Shown in pieces: positions 54,758-64,000 of a DNA stretch of 64,000 nt. The notes below the pieces were generated by a model. That model did no database searches. It was not told the origin of the DNA and saw only the letters and a program-made list of their open reading frames with translations. This stretch comes from Janthinobacterium rivuli (lineage in GTDB: Bacteria > Pseudomonadota > Gammaproteobacteria > Burkholderiales > Burkholderiaceae_D). How positions within the stretch are numbered: the stretch's first letter is position 1; the number at the start of each line of letters is the position of its first letter. A program made the translations under genes and the position numbers. The stretch spans positions 1 to 64,000 of the forward strand of contig NZ_WFLJ01000024.1 in the NCBI RefSeq assembly GCF_009208735.1, read 5' to 3'.

Positions 54758-55933
54758 ATGCTGCTCTGGCTCGCTCATTATTTCCAGGACGACATTGGCC
54801 CACTGCGGGTCTTTAACTTCATCACATTCCGCGCCGTCTTCGCCACCCTGACGGCGATCTTGATCGGCCTGTGCGCCGGCCCCGCCGTGATCCGCATGCT
54901 CACGCGCATGAAGGTCGGCCAGGCCGTGCGTACGGACGGTCCGCAAACGCATCTGAAAAAACACGGCACCCCGACCATGGGCGGTGTGTTGATCCTCATC
55001 GCCATCGGCATCTCCACCTTGCTGTGGGCCGACCTGTCGAACCGTTTCATCTGGCCGGTGCTGATCGTCACCCTGGGCTTTGGCGCCATCGGCTGGGCCG
55101 ATGACTACCGCAAGGTGGTGCACCAGGACCCGGAAGGCATGCGCTCGCGCGAAAAATATTTCTGGCAGTCGCTGATCGGCATCGCCGCCGCGTTCTACCT
55201 GGCGTTTTCCGTCTCCATCTCCGAGCCCAATGCCGGCCAGGTGTGGAATCTGATCTACGCCTGGGTGCAATCGGGCTTCGCCATGGACTTGCCGCCGAAG
55301 GCCGACCTGATCGTCCCGTTCTTCAAGACCATCAGCTATCCGCTGGGCGTGTGGGGCTTCATCGCGCTGACCTATTGCGTCATCGTCGGCACCAGCAACG
55401 CCGTCAATTTCACGGACGGTCTCGATGGCCTAGCCATCATGCCGACCGTGATGGTGGGTACGGCCCTGGGTCTGTTCGCCTATCTGACCGGTAACGCCAC
55501 GTACGCGCGCTACCTGTTCATCCCGCACATCCCTGGCGCTGGCGAACTGGTGATCTTCTGCGGCGCGCTGGCCGGTTCCGGTCTGGCCTTCCTCTGGTAT
55601 AACACGCATCCCGCGAAAGTGTTCATGGGCGACGTGGGCGCGCTGGCACTGGGCGGTGCACTGGGCACCGTCGCCGTCATCGTGCGCCAGGAAATCGTCC
55701 TGTTCATCATGGGCGGCATCTTCGTCGTCGAAACGCTGTCCGTGATCATCCAGGTCGTCTGGTTCAAGTATACGAAGAAGCGCTATGGCGTGGGCCGCCG
55801 CGTCTTCCTGATGGCGCCCTTGCACCACCATTTTGAACAAAAAGGCTGGAAAGAGACGCAGGTTGTCGTGCGTTTCTGGATCATCACCATGATGCTGGTG
55901 CTGCTCGGCCTGACCACCTTGAAGCTGCGCTGA
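54758..55933 (+). CDS. mraY: Phospho-MurNAc-pentapeptide transferase MraY
   Basis: A 391-residue, ten-helix enzyme that makes lipid I on undecaprenyl phosphate. Signature loops are [24 protein letters not shown] near residues 110-117, [16 protein letters not shown] near 212-227, and the histidine cluster APLHHHFE near 349-356. It overlaps murD by one base. The length is normal for betaproteobacteria. Confidence 0.97.
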   Translation: MLLWLAHYFQDDIGPLRVFNFITFRAVFATLTAILIGLCAGPAVIRMLTRMKVGQAVRTDGPQTHLKKHGTPTMGGVLILIAIGISTLLWADLSNRFIWPVLIVTLGFGAIGWADDYRKVVHQDPEGMRSREKYFWQSLIGIAAAFYLAFSVSISEPNAGQVWNLIYAWVQSGFAMDLPPKADLIVPFFKTISYPLGVWGFIALTYCVIVGTSNAVNFTDGLDGLAIMPTVMVGTALGLFAYLTGNATYARYLFIPHIPGAGELVIFCGALAGSGLAFLWYNTHPAKVFMGDVGALALGGALGTVAVIVRQEIVLFIMGGIFVVETLSVIIQVVWFKYTKKRYGVGRRVFLMAPLHHHFEQKGWKETQVVVRFWIITMMLVLLGLTTLKLR

Positions 55934-57489
55934 TGATGTACGACGCTAAAACCGCACTGGTACTGGGCCTCGGCGAATCGGGGCTGGCGATGGCCCTGTG
56001 GCTGGCCCGCAGCGGTGCTTGCGTGCGCGTGGCCGACACGCGCGAGGCGCCGGAGCGCCTGGCCGCCTTGCAGGCCGCCGTGCCGCAGGCGCAGTTTATC
56101 GCCGGCGCCTTCACGGCCGACCTGCTCGAGGGCGTCGATTTCGTCGCCGTCAGTCCTGGCCTGGCGCCGCAGCGCGAACTGGCGCATATTGCGCCGGCCG
56201 CTCTGGAGAAAGATATCCCCGTGTGGGGCGAGATCGAACTGTTCGCGCAGGCGCTGGCCGCGCTCAAGGCGGAACGCGGCTATGCGCCGAAAGTCATCGC
56301 CATCACGGGCACGAATGGCAAGACGACCGTCACCAGCCTGGTAGGCTTGCTGTGCGAACGCGCGGGTCTGGCCACGCGCGTGGCCGGCAATATCAGCCCG
56401 GCCGCGCTGGACGTGCTGCGCGAAGTGCTCGATGCCGAGCCTGCGCCGCAGCCGGTGGAGGCGCAAGCTGACGTGGCGGAAGCCGTCGCCAGCACCTTGC
56501 CGCAGGCGTGGATTTTGGAGCTGTCCAGCTTCCAATTGCACACGACGTTCAGCCTGCAGGCCGATGCGGCCACGGTCTTGAATCTGTCGCAGGACCACCT
56601 GGACTGGCATGGCGACATGGCTGCCTATGCTGCCGACAAGGCGCGCATCTTCGGCGACCAGACCGTGCGTATCCTGAACCGCGACGATGCCTTGGTCATG
56701 CACATGGCCGATCCGCTGGCCGAGACCATCACCTTCGGCACGGGCGAGCCGGCGGAGGTGGACAGCTTTGGCCTGGTCAATGAACGCGGCATCTTCTGGC
56801 TGGCGCAAGCCGTGCCCAGCGAAGAAGTGATCGAGAAAAAACGCAGGAAGAACGATCCGGCGCCGGAACCGGTGCCGACGATGGCGAAAAAGCTGATGCC
56901 GGCCGACGCGCTGAAAATCCGCGGCCAGCACAATGCCGCGAACGCGCTGGCGGCGCTGGCCCTGTGCCGCGCCATCGGCCTGCCATTCGCGCCGCTGCTG
57001 CATGGCTTGCGCGAATACCAGGGCGAGCCGCACCGTGTGGAGCTGATCACGGCGGTCAATGAAGTCGAGTACTACGACGACAGCAAGGGCACGAATGTGG
57101 GCGCGACCGTGGCGGCCCTGTCCGGCCTGGGCAAGGCCTTCGGCGGCGCGCAGCAGCGTCTGGTGCTGATCGCCGGCGGCGACGGCAAGGGACAGGATTT
57201 CTCGCCGCTGGCCGAACCCGTGTCGCGCTATGTGCGCGCCGTGGTGCTGATCGGCCGCGATGCGCCGGCCTTGCGCGCGGCGCTGGAGCCGGCCGGGGTG
57301 GACATCGTCGACTGCGCCACCTTGCCGGAAGCCGTCAAGCGCGCCAGCAGCCTGGCGCAGGCCGGCGATGCCGTGCTGCTGTCGCCCGCGTGCGCCAGCC
57401 TGGACATGTTCAAGAACTATGCGCACCGCGCGCAGGTGTTTGTTGACGCCGTGCGCGACATCGCCCTGGAAAACGGACAGGATCTCTGA
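55933..57489 (+). CDS. murD: UDP-MurNAc-L-Ala:D-Glu ligase MurD
   Basis: A 518-residue Mur ligase, about 80 residues longer than the E. coli enzyme. The ATP loop is [12 protein letters not shown] near residues 124-135; [16 protein letters not shown] marks the C-terminal domain. The extra length sits in two insertions: an Ala/Glu/Pro-rich one near residues 164-190 just before the conserved LELSSFQL, and a Lys/Pro-rich one near 295-325 before the central-domain end. These insertions may be lineage-specific surface loops. It overlaps mraY and ftsW by one base each. Confidence 0.96.
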   Translation: MMYDAKTALVLGLGESGLAMALWLARSGACVRVADTREAPERLAALQAAVPQAQFIAGAFTADLLEGVDFVAVSPGLAPQRELAHIAPAALEKDIPVWGEIELFAQALAALKAERGYAPKVIAITGTNGKTTVTSLVGLLCERAGLATRVAGNISPAALDVLREVLDAEPAPQPVEAQADVAEAVASTLPQAWILELSSFQLHTTFSLQADAATVLNLSQDHLDWHGDMAAYAADKARIFGDQTVRILNRDDALVMHMADPLAETITFGTGEPAEVDSFGLVNERGIFWLAQAVPSEEVIEKKRRKNDPAPEPVPTMAKKLMPADALKIRGQHNAANALAALALCRAIGLPFAPLLHGLREYQGEPHRVELITAVNEVEYYDDSKGTNVGATVAALSGLGKAFGGAQQRLVLIAGGDGKGQDFSPLAEPVSRYVRAVVLIGRDAPALRAALEPAGVDIVDCATLPEAVKRASSLAQAGDAVLLSPACASLDMFKNYAHRAQVFVDAVRDIALENGQDL

Positions 57490-58700
57490 TGGCCTTCCAA
57501 CTGCCCTTCCGCTTCGGTTCCGGCTCGGCTGCCAAGCCGCTGGATAGCCGCGCGCGGCAGTCGAAGATGATGGACTATGACAAGCCGCTGGTGTGGGTCG
57601 TCCTGCTGCTCATGTTGCTGGGCATGGTGATGGTGTATTCGGCGTCGATCTCGCTGTCGGACGCGCGCAAGTTCGCCGCCTACACGAACAATTACTTCGT
57701 CGTGCGCCAGGCGCTGTTCATCGGCGTGTCGATCGTCGTCGGCGCGCTGGTGTTCCGCATCCCCGTCGCCACCTGGCAAAAGATTGCGCCGTGGCTGTTC
57801 ATCGGCACCCTGGTGCTGCTGGTGATGGTGCTGATACCGGGCCTGGGCGTGTCGGTCAACGGCGGGCGCCGCTGGCTGAACCTGCCGGGCCTGCGGCCGC
57901 AGCCGTCCGAGCTGATGAAGGTGGTGATGGTGCTGTACGCGGCCGACTACACGGTGCGCAAGCAGGAATACATGCACAAGCTGACCAAGGGCTTCATGCC
58001 GATGGCGCTGGCCGTCAGCTTCGTCGGCCTGCTGCTGCTGATGGAGCCCGATCTGGGCGCCTTCGGCGTGATCGTCTGCATCGCCATGGGCATTTTGTTT
58101 TTGGGCGGCGTCAACGCCATCTGGTTCGGCGGCATCGGCGCCATGCTGACGGCGATCTTCGTCACCATCATCGCCTTGTCGAAATTCCGCCGCGAGCGGT
58201 TTTTTGCGTATCTCGATCCGTGGCAGGAAGACAATGCGCTGAACAAGGCGTACCAGTTGACGCACTCCTTGATCGCCTTCGGGCGCGGCGAACTGTTTGG
58301 CGTGGGCCTGGGCGGCAGCGTGGAAAAACTGCACTACCTGCCCGAAGCGCATACGGACTTCTTGCTGGCCGTGATCGGCGAGGAACTGGGCCTGGTCGGC
58401 GTGCTGGTCGTGATCGGCATGTTTTACTGGATTATCAAGCGCGCCTTCGACATCGGCCGCCAGGCGATCGCCATCGACCAGACCTTTGCGGGCCTGACGG
58501 CGAAAGGCATCGCCATCTGGATCGGCGTGCAGACCTTCATCAACATGGGCGTGAACCTGGGCCTGCTGCCGACCAAGGGCCTGACCTTGCCCCTGATGAG
58601 TTATGGCGGCACGGGCGTACTGATTAACTGTATCGGCCTGGCGATTTTGCTGCGCATCGATTACGAAAACCGGATCCTGATGCGGGGAGGCCGGCTATGA
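57489..58700 (+). CDS. ftsW: Septal peptidoglycan polymerase FtsW
   Basis: A 403-residue SEDS-family glycosyltransferase with about ten helices that polymerises lipid II at the septum with FtsI. Conserved parts are [34 protein letters not shown] near residues 121-143, the [28 protein letters not shown] block near 275-302, and [16 protein letters not shown]. It overlaps murG by four bases. Confidence 0.97.
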   Translation: MAFQLPFRFGSGSAAKPLDSRARQSKMMDYDKPLVWVVLLLMLLGMVMVYSASISLSDARKFAAYTNNYFVVRQALFIGVSIVVGALVFRIPVATWQKIAPWLFIGTLVLLVMVLIPGLGVSVNGGRRWLNLPGLRPQPSELMKVVMVLYAADYTVRKQEYMHKLTKGFMPMALAVSFVGLLLLMEPDLGAFGVIVCIAMGILFLGGVNAIWFGGIGAMLTAIFVTIIALSKFRRERFFAYLDPWQEDNALNKAYQLTHSLIAFGRGELFGVGLGGSVEKLHYLPEAHTDFLLAVIGEELGLVGVLVVIGMFYWIIKRAFDIGRQAIAIDQTFAGLTAKGIAIWIGVQTFINMGVNLGLLPTKGLTLPLMSYGGTGVLINCIGLAILLRIDYENRILMRGGRL

Positions 58701-59791
58701 ATAACGTGACGAACTTGAAAACGACGAAAAGACTGATGATCATGGCGGCCGGCACCGGCGGCCATATTTTCCCGGGCCTGGCGATCGCGCAGACGATGCG
58801 CGCGCGCGGCTGGGAAGTGAGCTGGCTGGGCACGACCCACGGCATGGAGCAGGACCTGGTGCCGAAAAGCGGCATTCCCATGGACGCCATCGCGTTCTCC
58901 GGCATGCGCGGCAAGGGCCTGGCGCACACCATCCAGGGCGGCTTCAGGATGCTGGCCAGCTTCTTTGCCATCCGCCGCTTCATCGCCAGCCGCAAGCCGG
59001 ACGTGGTGATGGGCATGGGCGGTTACGTCACCGTGCCGGGCGGCCTGATGGCGCGCCTGAAGGGCGTGCCGCTGGTGCTGGTCAATGCCGACGCGGCGCT
59101 GCTGCTGTCGAACAAGACGCTGGTGCCGCTGGCGCAGCAGGTGTGTTTCGGATTTCCCGCCGATTTCGGCAGCGCCGCCGGCAAGGCCGTCGTCACGGGC
59201 AATCCCGTGCGCGCCGAGATCCTCGCCATGGCGCCGCCGGCCACGCGTTTCGCGGGCCGCGGTGGCCCCTTGCGCATTCTGGTGGTGGGCGGCAGCCTGG
59301 GCGCGAAGGCGCTGAACGACAGCCTGCCGGCCGCGCTGGCCCTGATGCCGGAGGGCGAACGCCCTGTGGTGACGCACCAGTCGGGCAAGAAGAATATCGA
59401 CGCCCTGCATGCCGCGTATGCGCAGGCGGGCGTGCAAGCCAATGTGGTCGATTTCATCGACGACATGGCCAGGGCGTATACCGAGGCCGACCTGGTGATT
59501 TGCCGCGCAGGCGCGATCACCCTGTCGGAACTGACGGCGGCCGGCGTGGCCAGCGTGCTCGTGCCGCTGGTGGCGTCGACCACCAGCCACCAGCGCGACA
59601 ACGCGCAATGGATGGCGAAGCAGGGCGCGGCGATTCACTTGCCGCAGACGGAAATGAGTGCGGCGTCGCTGAGCACCTTGCTGGCGTCGCTGAGCCGCGA
59701 TACCTGCCAGCAGATGGCGCAGGCGGCACTGGCAGCAGGCAAGCGCGACGCCAATGAGGCGATCGCACACGTATTGGAAAAACTGGCATGA
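58697..59791 (+). CDS. murG: Lipid II synthase MurG (GlcNAc transferase)
   Basis: A 364-residue GT-B glycosyltransferase that converts lipid I to lipid II. The first glycine-rich loop is [16 protein letters not shown] near residues 15-30, [13 protein letters not shown] near 105, and the UDP-GlcNAc site [16 protein letters not shown] and [16 protein letters not shown] follow. The ATG overlaps the ftsW stop. The call is clear. Confidence 0.97.
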   Translation: MNNVTNLKTTKRLMIMAAGTGGHIFPGLAIAQTMRARGWEVSWLGTTHGMEQDLVPKSGIPMDAIAFSGMRGKGLAHTIQGGFRMLASFFAIRRFIASRKPDVVMGMGGYVTVPGGLMARLKGVPLVLVNADAALLLSNKTLVPLAQQVCFGFPADFGSAAGKAVVTGNPVRAEILAMAPPATRFAGRGGPLRILVVGGSLGAKALNDSLPAALALMPEGERPVVTHQSGKKNIDALHAAYAQAGVQANVVDFIDDMARAYTEADLVICRAGAITLSELTAAGVASVLVPLVASTTSHQRDNAQWMAKQGAAIHLPQTEMSAASLSTLLASLSRDTCQQMAQAALAAGKRDANEAIAHVLEKLA

Positions 59792-59801
59792 GGTTAGCTC
59801 T

Positions 59802-61205
59802 GTGAAGCATAAAGTAAACAATATCCACTTTGTCGGCATTGGCGGCAGCGGCATGAGCGGCATCGCCGAAGTGCTGGTCAACCTGGGCTACAAGGTGTCG
59901 GGCTCCGACCTGGGCAGCAATGCGGCGACGCAGCGCCTGGCGAGCCTGGGCGCGACCGTCATGCTCGGCCATGCGGCCGAGAACATCGGCGACGCCGATG
60001 CCGTCGTGACGTCGGGCGCCGTCCCGCAAGACAATCCGGAAGTGGCGGCCGCGCGTGCGCGCAAGATTCCGCTGGTGCCGCGCGCCGTGATGCTCGGCGA
60101 GTTGATGCGTTTGAAGCGCGGCATCGCCATCGCCGGCACGCATGGCAAGACGACCACCACCAGCCTGGTCGCTTCCGTGCTGGCGCAGGGCGGTCTCGAC
60201 CCCACGTTCGTCATCGGCGGCCGGCTGACCAGCGCCGGCGCGAACGCCAAGCTGGGCTCGGGCGACTACCTGGTGGCCGAAGCCGATGAATCGGACGCCT
60301 CCTTCCTGAACCTGACGCCGATGATCGAAGTGATCACGAATATCGACGCCGATCACATGGACACCTACGAGCACGATTTCGAAAAGCTCAAGCAGGCCTT
60401 CGTGCAGTTCACGCACCGCTTGCCGTTCTATGGACGCGCCATGCTGTGCATCGACGATCCGCACGTGCGCGCCATCATCCCGTCCGTCACCAAGCCGGTC
60501 ACCACCTACGGTTTCGCGGAAGACGCGCAGGTACGCGCCATCAATGCGCGCGCCGTGGGCCTGGAAATGCATTTCACCGTGCTGCAGGAAGGCTACCCCG
60601 ACCTCGACGTGGTGCTGAACCAGCCCGGCATGCACAATGTGCAGAATGCCTGCTCGGCGATTGCCATCGCGCGCGAAATCGGCATCGCCGACAGCGCCAC
60701 GCAGCAGGGCCTGGCCGAGTTTTCCGGCGTGGGCCGCCGCTTCACGCGCTACGGCGACGTGGCGCTGCCGAACGGCGGCAGCTTCGCCCTGGTCGACGAT
60801 TTCGGCCATCATCCGGTGGAAACGGAAGTGACCCTGGCCGCCGCGCGCGCCGCCTATCCGGGCCGCCGCCTGGTGCTGGCGTTCCAGCCGCACCGCTACA
60901 GCCGCACGCGCGACCTGTTCGAGGATTTCGTCAAGGTGCTGGGCGCACCGGACGTGCTGCTCCTGTCCGAAGTGTATGCGGCGGGCGAAGCGCCTATCGT
61001 CGCCGCCGACGGCCGCGCACTGGCGCATGCGCTGCGCGCGCGCGGCAAGATCGAACCGATCTTCGTCGAGTCCATGACGGACATGGCTGACACCATCATG
61101 AGCGTGGCGCGCGACGGCGACGTCGTGCTGACCATGGGCGCGGGTTCCATCAGCGGCATCCCGCAACAACTGACAACGTATCAATCTCACACTGTAAAGG
61201 CCTGA
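59802..61205 (+). CDS. murC: UDP-N-acetylmuramate:L-alanine ligase MurC
   Basis: A 467-residue Mur ligase that begins the stem peptide. The nucleotide-fold start is [17 protein letters not shown] and the ATP loop is [17 protein letters not shown] near residues 107-123. [10 protein letters not shown] and [14 protein letters not shown] are further conserved blocks. The GTG start lies ten bases after the murG stop; upstream codons fall inside murG. Confidence 0.97.
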   Translation: MKHKVNNIHFVGIGGSGMSGIAEVLVNLGYKVSGSDLGSNAATQRLASLGATVMLGHAAENIGDADAVVTSGAVPQDNPEVAAARARKIPLVPRAVMLGELMRLKRGIAIAGTHGKTTTTSLVASVLAQGGLDPTFVIGGRLTSAGANAKLGSGDYLVAEADESDASFLNLTPMIEVITNIDADHMDTYEHDFEKLKQAFVQFTHRLPFYGRAMLCIDDPHVRAIIPSVTKPVTTYGFAEDAQVRAINARAVGLEMHFTVLQEGYPDLDVVLNQPGMHNVQNACSAIAIAREIGIADSATQQGLAEFSGVGRRFTRYGDVALPNGGSFALVDDFGHHPVETEVTLAAARAAYPGRRLVLAFQPHRYSRTRDLFEDFVKVLGAPDVLLLSEVYAAGEAPIVAADGRALAHALRARGKIEPIFVESMTDMADTIMSVARDGDVVLTMGAGSISGIPQQLTTYQSHTVKA

Positions 61206-61206
61206 C

Positions 61207-62175
61207 GTGAACCAAGCTTCAGCTATCGACGTTAAACAATTGGGCAAGGTCGGCGTCCTGTTCGGCGGCCGCTCGGCCGAGCGCGAAGTGTCGCTGATGT
61301 CTGGCGCGGGTGTGCTGGCCGCTTTGACAAGCCGCGGCGTGGATGCGCATGGCTTCGACACGGGCGAACGCAGCCTGGCCGAACTGGCCGCTGAAAAATT
61401 CGACCGCGTCTTCATCGCGCTGCACGGCCGCTTCGGCGAAGACGGCAGCCTGCAGGGCGCGCTGGAGCAGCTGGGCATCCCGTACACGGGCAGCGGCGTG
61501 ATGGCTTGCTCGGTGGGCATGGACAAGGTCTACACCAAGATGATCTGGCTGATGCACTCGTTGCCGACGCCGAAGTATGCGGTGCTGGACGACAGCTCCG
61601 ACCTGGCCAAGGTCGCCGCGGAACTGGGCTTGCCGCTGATCGTCAAGCCGCCGCACGAAGGCTCGAGCATCGGCATCACGACCGTCAACGAAGCGTCGGC
61701 CTTCCAGGCCGCCTACGACATCGCCGCCGGCCTCGATGATGCGGTGCTGGCCGAGGAATTCATCAAGGGCCGCGAATTCACCGTCGCGATCCTGGGCAAG
61801 GGCGCCACGGCGCGCGCGCTGCCGCCGATTGAAATCGTCGCGCCGCAAGGCAATTACGATTACCAGAACAAGTATTTTACGGACGATACGCAGTATTTCT
61901 GCCCGCCGCAGCTGGACCCGGCGATCGTGGCCGAGATGGAACGCATCGCGCTGGAAGCCTACCGCGCCCTCGGCTGCGAAGGCTGGGGACGGGTCGATGT
62001 GCTGATGCGCGCGGCCGACAGCAAGCTGTTTTTGCTGGAGGTCAATACCTCGCCAGGCATGACGGGCCATTCGCTCGTGCCGATGGCGGCGCGCGCGGAA
62101 GGCACCAGCTATGAAGACCTGTGCCTGGAAATCGTCGCTGGCGCCAGCCTGAAAATGCACAAGGGACAGCGCTGA
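61207..62175 (+). CDS. ddl: D-alanine:D-alanine ligase
   Basis: A 322-residue ATP-grasp enzyme that makes D-Ala-D-Ala for MurF. N-terminal block [18 protein letters not shown], then [15 protein letters not shown], the ATP-binding [17 protein letters not shown] near residues 143-159 and the metal-binding [17 protein letters not shown] near 277-293. The start is GTG, one base after the murC stop. The position in the dcw cluster corresponds to DdlB. Confidence 0.97.
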   Translation: MNQASAIDVKQLGKVGVLFGGRSAEREVSLMSGAGVLAALTSRGVDAHGFDTGERSLAELAAEKFDRVFIALHGRFGEDGSLQGALEQLGIPYTGSGVMACSVGMDKVYTKMIWLMHSLPTPKYAVLDDSSDLAKVAAELGLPLIVKPPHEGSSIGITTVNEASAFQAAYDIAAGLDDAVLAEEFIKGREFTVAILGKGATARALPPIEIVAPQGNYDYQNKYFTDDTQYFCPPQLDPAIVAEMERIALEAYRALGCEGWGRVDVLMRAADSKLFLLEVNTSPGMTGHSLVPMAARAEGTSYEDLCLEIVAGASLKMHKGQR

Positions 62176-62176
62176 T

Positions 62177-62995
62177 ATGTGGCATGACGCTAAAAGCCTC
62201 AATACGACTGCCAACGGCTTGCTGGCCGCGGTTCTGGTCGTGTGCGTGGCGGCCGGCGTCTGGTGGGTGTCGCAGCGTCCCATGTTCGACCTGCGCACCA
62301 TCAAGGTGGAAAGCGCGGACGAGAAGGGCTTGCGCCACGTGAATTACCTGACCCTGCGCAGCGGCACCCTGGGCCGCATCAAGGGCAATTTCTTCACGAC
62401 CAACCTGGAAAGCGTGCGCGGCGTGTTCGAATCGGTACCCTGGGTACGCCGCGCCAGCGTGCGGCGCGAGTGGCCGAACCAGCTGATCGTGGCGCTGGAA
62501 GAACACGAGGCGCTGGGCACCTGGGGCGAGGATGGGCGATTGCTGTCGGTCAAGGGCGACGTGTTTACAGCCAATGTGGCCGAAGCCGAAGACGACCATG
62601 AATTGCCCGCCTTCGCCGGCCCCGATGGCAGCGAGAAGGAAGTGCTGGCCACCTATGTGCAGCTGGCAAAGTGGTTTGCGCCGCTGAAGATGGTGCCGGA
62701 AAGCCTGTCGCTGTCGAGCCGCTATGCGTGGACCGTGAAGCTGGATAACGGCATGAGCGTGGCGCTGGGGCGCGAGCAGAATCATACGACCCTGAAGGCG
62801 CGGGTCGACCGGCTGGTGGGCATCTACCCGCAGCTGGCGAGCCGGCTGGAAAATATCGACACGATCGATATGCGCTACCAGAACGGGCTGGCGCTCAGTT
62901 CCGCCGGCCTGGTGATACCGGCCGAAGGCAAGGATGGCAGGCCGGCGCCGGCGATCAGGAAGAAAAATGGCAGTCCGATTAAAAAACCGGCTTAA
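62177..62995 (+). CDS. ftsQ: Cell division protein FtsQ
   Basis: A 272-residue bitopic division protein. One N-terminal helix (LLAAVLVVCVAAGVWWVSQ) precedes a POTRA domain (FDLRTIKVESADEKGLRHVNYLTL...) and a beta domain with SLSLSSRYAWTVKLDNGMSVALGRE near residues 175-199. It bridges early and late divisome parts through FtsL and FtsB. The C-terminal tail is basic and disordered. The start lies one base after the ddl stop. Confidence 0.95.
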   Translation: MWHDAKSLNTTANGLLAAVLVVCVAAGVWWVSQRPMFDLRTIKVESADEKGLRHVNYLTLRSGTLGRIKGNFFTTNLESVRGVFESVPWVRRASVRREWPNQLIVALEEHEALGTWGEDGRLLSVKGDVFTANVAEAEDDHELPAFAGPDGSEKEVLATYVQLAKWFAPLKMVPESLSLSSRYAWTVKLDNGMSVALGREQNHTTLKARVDRLVGIYPQLASRLENIDTIDMRYQNGLALSSAGLVIPAEGKDGRPAPAIRKKNGSPIKKPA

Positions 62996-63040
62996 CCGAA
63001 TCATCAATTTAACAATAGCCCAAAAAACTAGGCGACAGAA

Positions 63041-64000
63041 ATGACAAAAGACGCGAAAAACCTGATCGTCGGCCTCGACATCGGCACCTCGAAAGTGGTG
63101 GCGGTGGTAGCCGAAGTGATGTCCGACGGGCGCCACGAAGTGATCGGGCTGGGCCAGCACGAATCGAAGGGCCTGAAAAAGGGCGTGGTGGTCAATATCG
63201 AGGCCACGGTGGAGTCCATCCAGCGCGCGCTGGAAGAGGCCGAGCTGATGGCCGACTGCAAGATCCGCAATGTGTACGCGGGCATTGCGGGCAGCCATAT
63301 CCGCAGCTTCAATTCCAGCGGCATGGTGGCCATCAAGGACAAGGAAGTGACGGCGACCGACGTGGCGCGCGTCATCGAGACGGCAAAAGCGGTTAACATT
63401 CCGACCGATCAGCAATTGCTGCACACGGTGCCGCAAGAGTTCATCGTCGACAGCCAGGAAGATGTGCGCGAGCCTATCGGCATGAGCGGCATCCGCCTGG
63501 AGGTGAAGGTGCATATCGTCACCGGCGCCGTGTCGGCGGTGCAGAACATCGTCAAGTGCGTGCGCCGCTGCGGCCTGGAAGTGTCGGACCTGATCCTGCA
63601 GCCGATGGCGTCCGCCGATGCGGTGCTCACGCCCGACGAGAAGGAACTGGGCGTGGTGCTGATCGACATCGGCGGCGGCACGACCGATGTGGCGGTATTC
63701 TCCGATGGCGCGATCCGCCATACGGCAGTCATTCCCATCGCCGGCGACCAGATCACCAACGACATCGCCATGGCCTTGCGTACCCCGACCGCGGAAGCGG
63801 AAGAAATCAAGATCCGCTATGGCGTGGCCAAGCAGGTCCTGGCCGACCCTGGCGAATCGCTGGAAGTGCCTGGCCTGGGCGACCGCGGCCCGCGCAACCT
63901 GTCGCGCCAGGCGCTGGCGGCAGTGATCGAGCCGCGCGTCGAAGAGCTGTTCGCGATGGTGCACCAGGTGGTGCGCGAATCCGGTTACGAAGGCGTGCTG
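63041..64000 (+). CDS. ftsA: Cell division protein FtsA, N-terminal part (3' end outside window)
   Basis: The first 320 residues of an actin-like ATPase that tethers FtsZ to the membrane; about 90 residues, including the membrane-binding tail, lie beyond the window. Visible motifs are LIVGLDIGTSKVVAVVAEV (phosphate 1), the SHI/1C domain with AGIAGSHIRSFNSSGMVAI, and VVLIDIGGGTTDVAVFSDG (phosphate 2, near residue 207). It is 45 bases downstream of ftsQ and would be followed by ftsZ. Confidence 0.96.
   Translation, partial: MTKDAKNLIVGLDIGTSKVVAVVAEVMSDGRHEVIGLGQHESKGLKKGVVVNIEATVESIQRALEEAELMADCKIRNVYAGIAGSHIRSFNSSGMVAIKDKEVTATDVARVIETAKAVNIPTDQQLLHTVPQEFIVDSQEDVREPIGMSGIRLEVKVHIVTGAVSAVQNIVKCVRRCGLEVSDLILQPMASADAVLTPDEKELGVVLIDIGGGTTDVAVFSDGAIRHTAVIPIAGDQITNDIAMALRTPTAEAEEIKIRYGVAKQVLADPGESLEVPGLGDRGPRNLSRQALAAVIEPRVEELFAMVHQVVRESGYEGVL

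Overview
The window is GC-rich proteobacterial chromosome, about 62-65 percent GC by eye. It carries a betaproteobacterial division and cell-wall (dcw) cluster, a caa3-type cytochrome c oxidase cluster, a Burkholderiales-type trimeric porin and a class A RNase P RNA. Gene content and protein style suggest family Oxalobacteraceae, most like Janthinobacterium, Duganella or Massilia. This is inferred from recognisable families, not from a database search. Nearly the whole window is ordinary core chromosome. I see no insertion sequence, prophage, integrase, CRISPR array or tRNA.

Layout. From 1 to 4160 lie the tail of a proline-rich membrane protein, a glycine-zipper lipoprotein, trmL, comF and a BioC-like methyltransferase. 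From 4628 to 13713 is a full respiratory module: coxB, coxA, a small assembly protein, ctaG, a DUF2970 protein, coxC, SURF1, a Sco-like protein, ctaA, ctaB and a second Sco protein. It supplies the oxidase subunits, copper delivery and haem A synthesis. From 13756 to 18633 are an AI-2E family permease, a CBS/CorC membrane protein, an aromatic-acid type MFS transporter and a NhaR-like LysR regulator. From 18749 to 22312 is a stress cluster of Ter type: a DUF475 TerC-like protein, TerD, an AIM24-like protein, a second TerD and a PMP3/YqaE peptide. From 22383 to 30267 are a patatin lipoprotein, an ArsR / ABC ATPase / ABC permease-CPBP fusion operon, a P450 plus monooxygenase pair, a small lipoprotein and an 88-residue protein.

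From 30358 to 34393 (minus strand) lie rpoH, ftsX, ftsE and ftsY. The rpoH promoter is covered by a CIRCE-like operator. From 34559 to 42619 a MerR regulator with a B12-binding type domain diverges from a tightly coupled eight-gene operon: FAD amine oxidase-like protein, DUF1365, cyclopropane fatty-acid synthase-like methyltransferase, chalcone isomerase-like protein, MFS, DUF3833 lipoprotein, SDR and SnoaL-like protein. This looks like a light or photo-oxidative membrane-lipid response. Then come a long leader and a major porin (43594-44679), a small secreted protein, a thiamine diphosphate enzyme, rnpB (47346-47685), and the dcw cluster from mraZ to a truncated ftsA (48349-64000).

Most notable non-coding signals: a roughly 120-nt structured repeat present twice (near 1807-1924 and 20551-20670) whose stems are kept by compensatory changes; four 10-bp-spaced MraZ-type boxes before mraZ; the CIRCE element at rpoH; palindromes in the MerR/FAD-protein intergenic region and in the 974-bp gap before the porin; and helically phased direct repeats between nhaR and the DUF475 gene.
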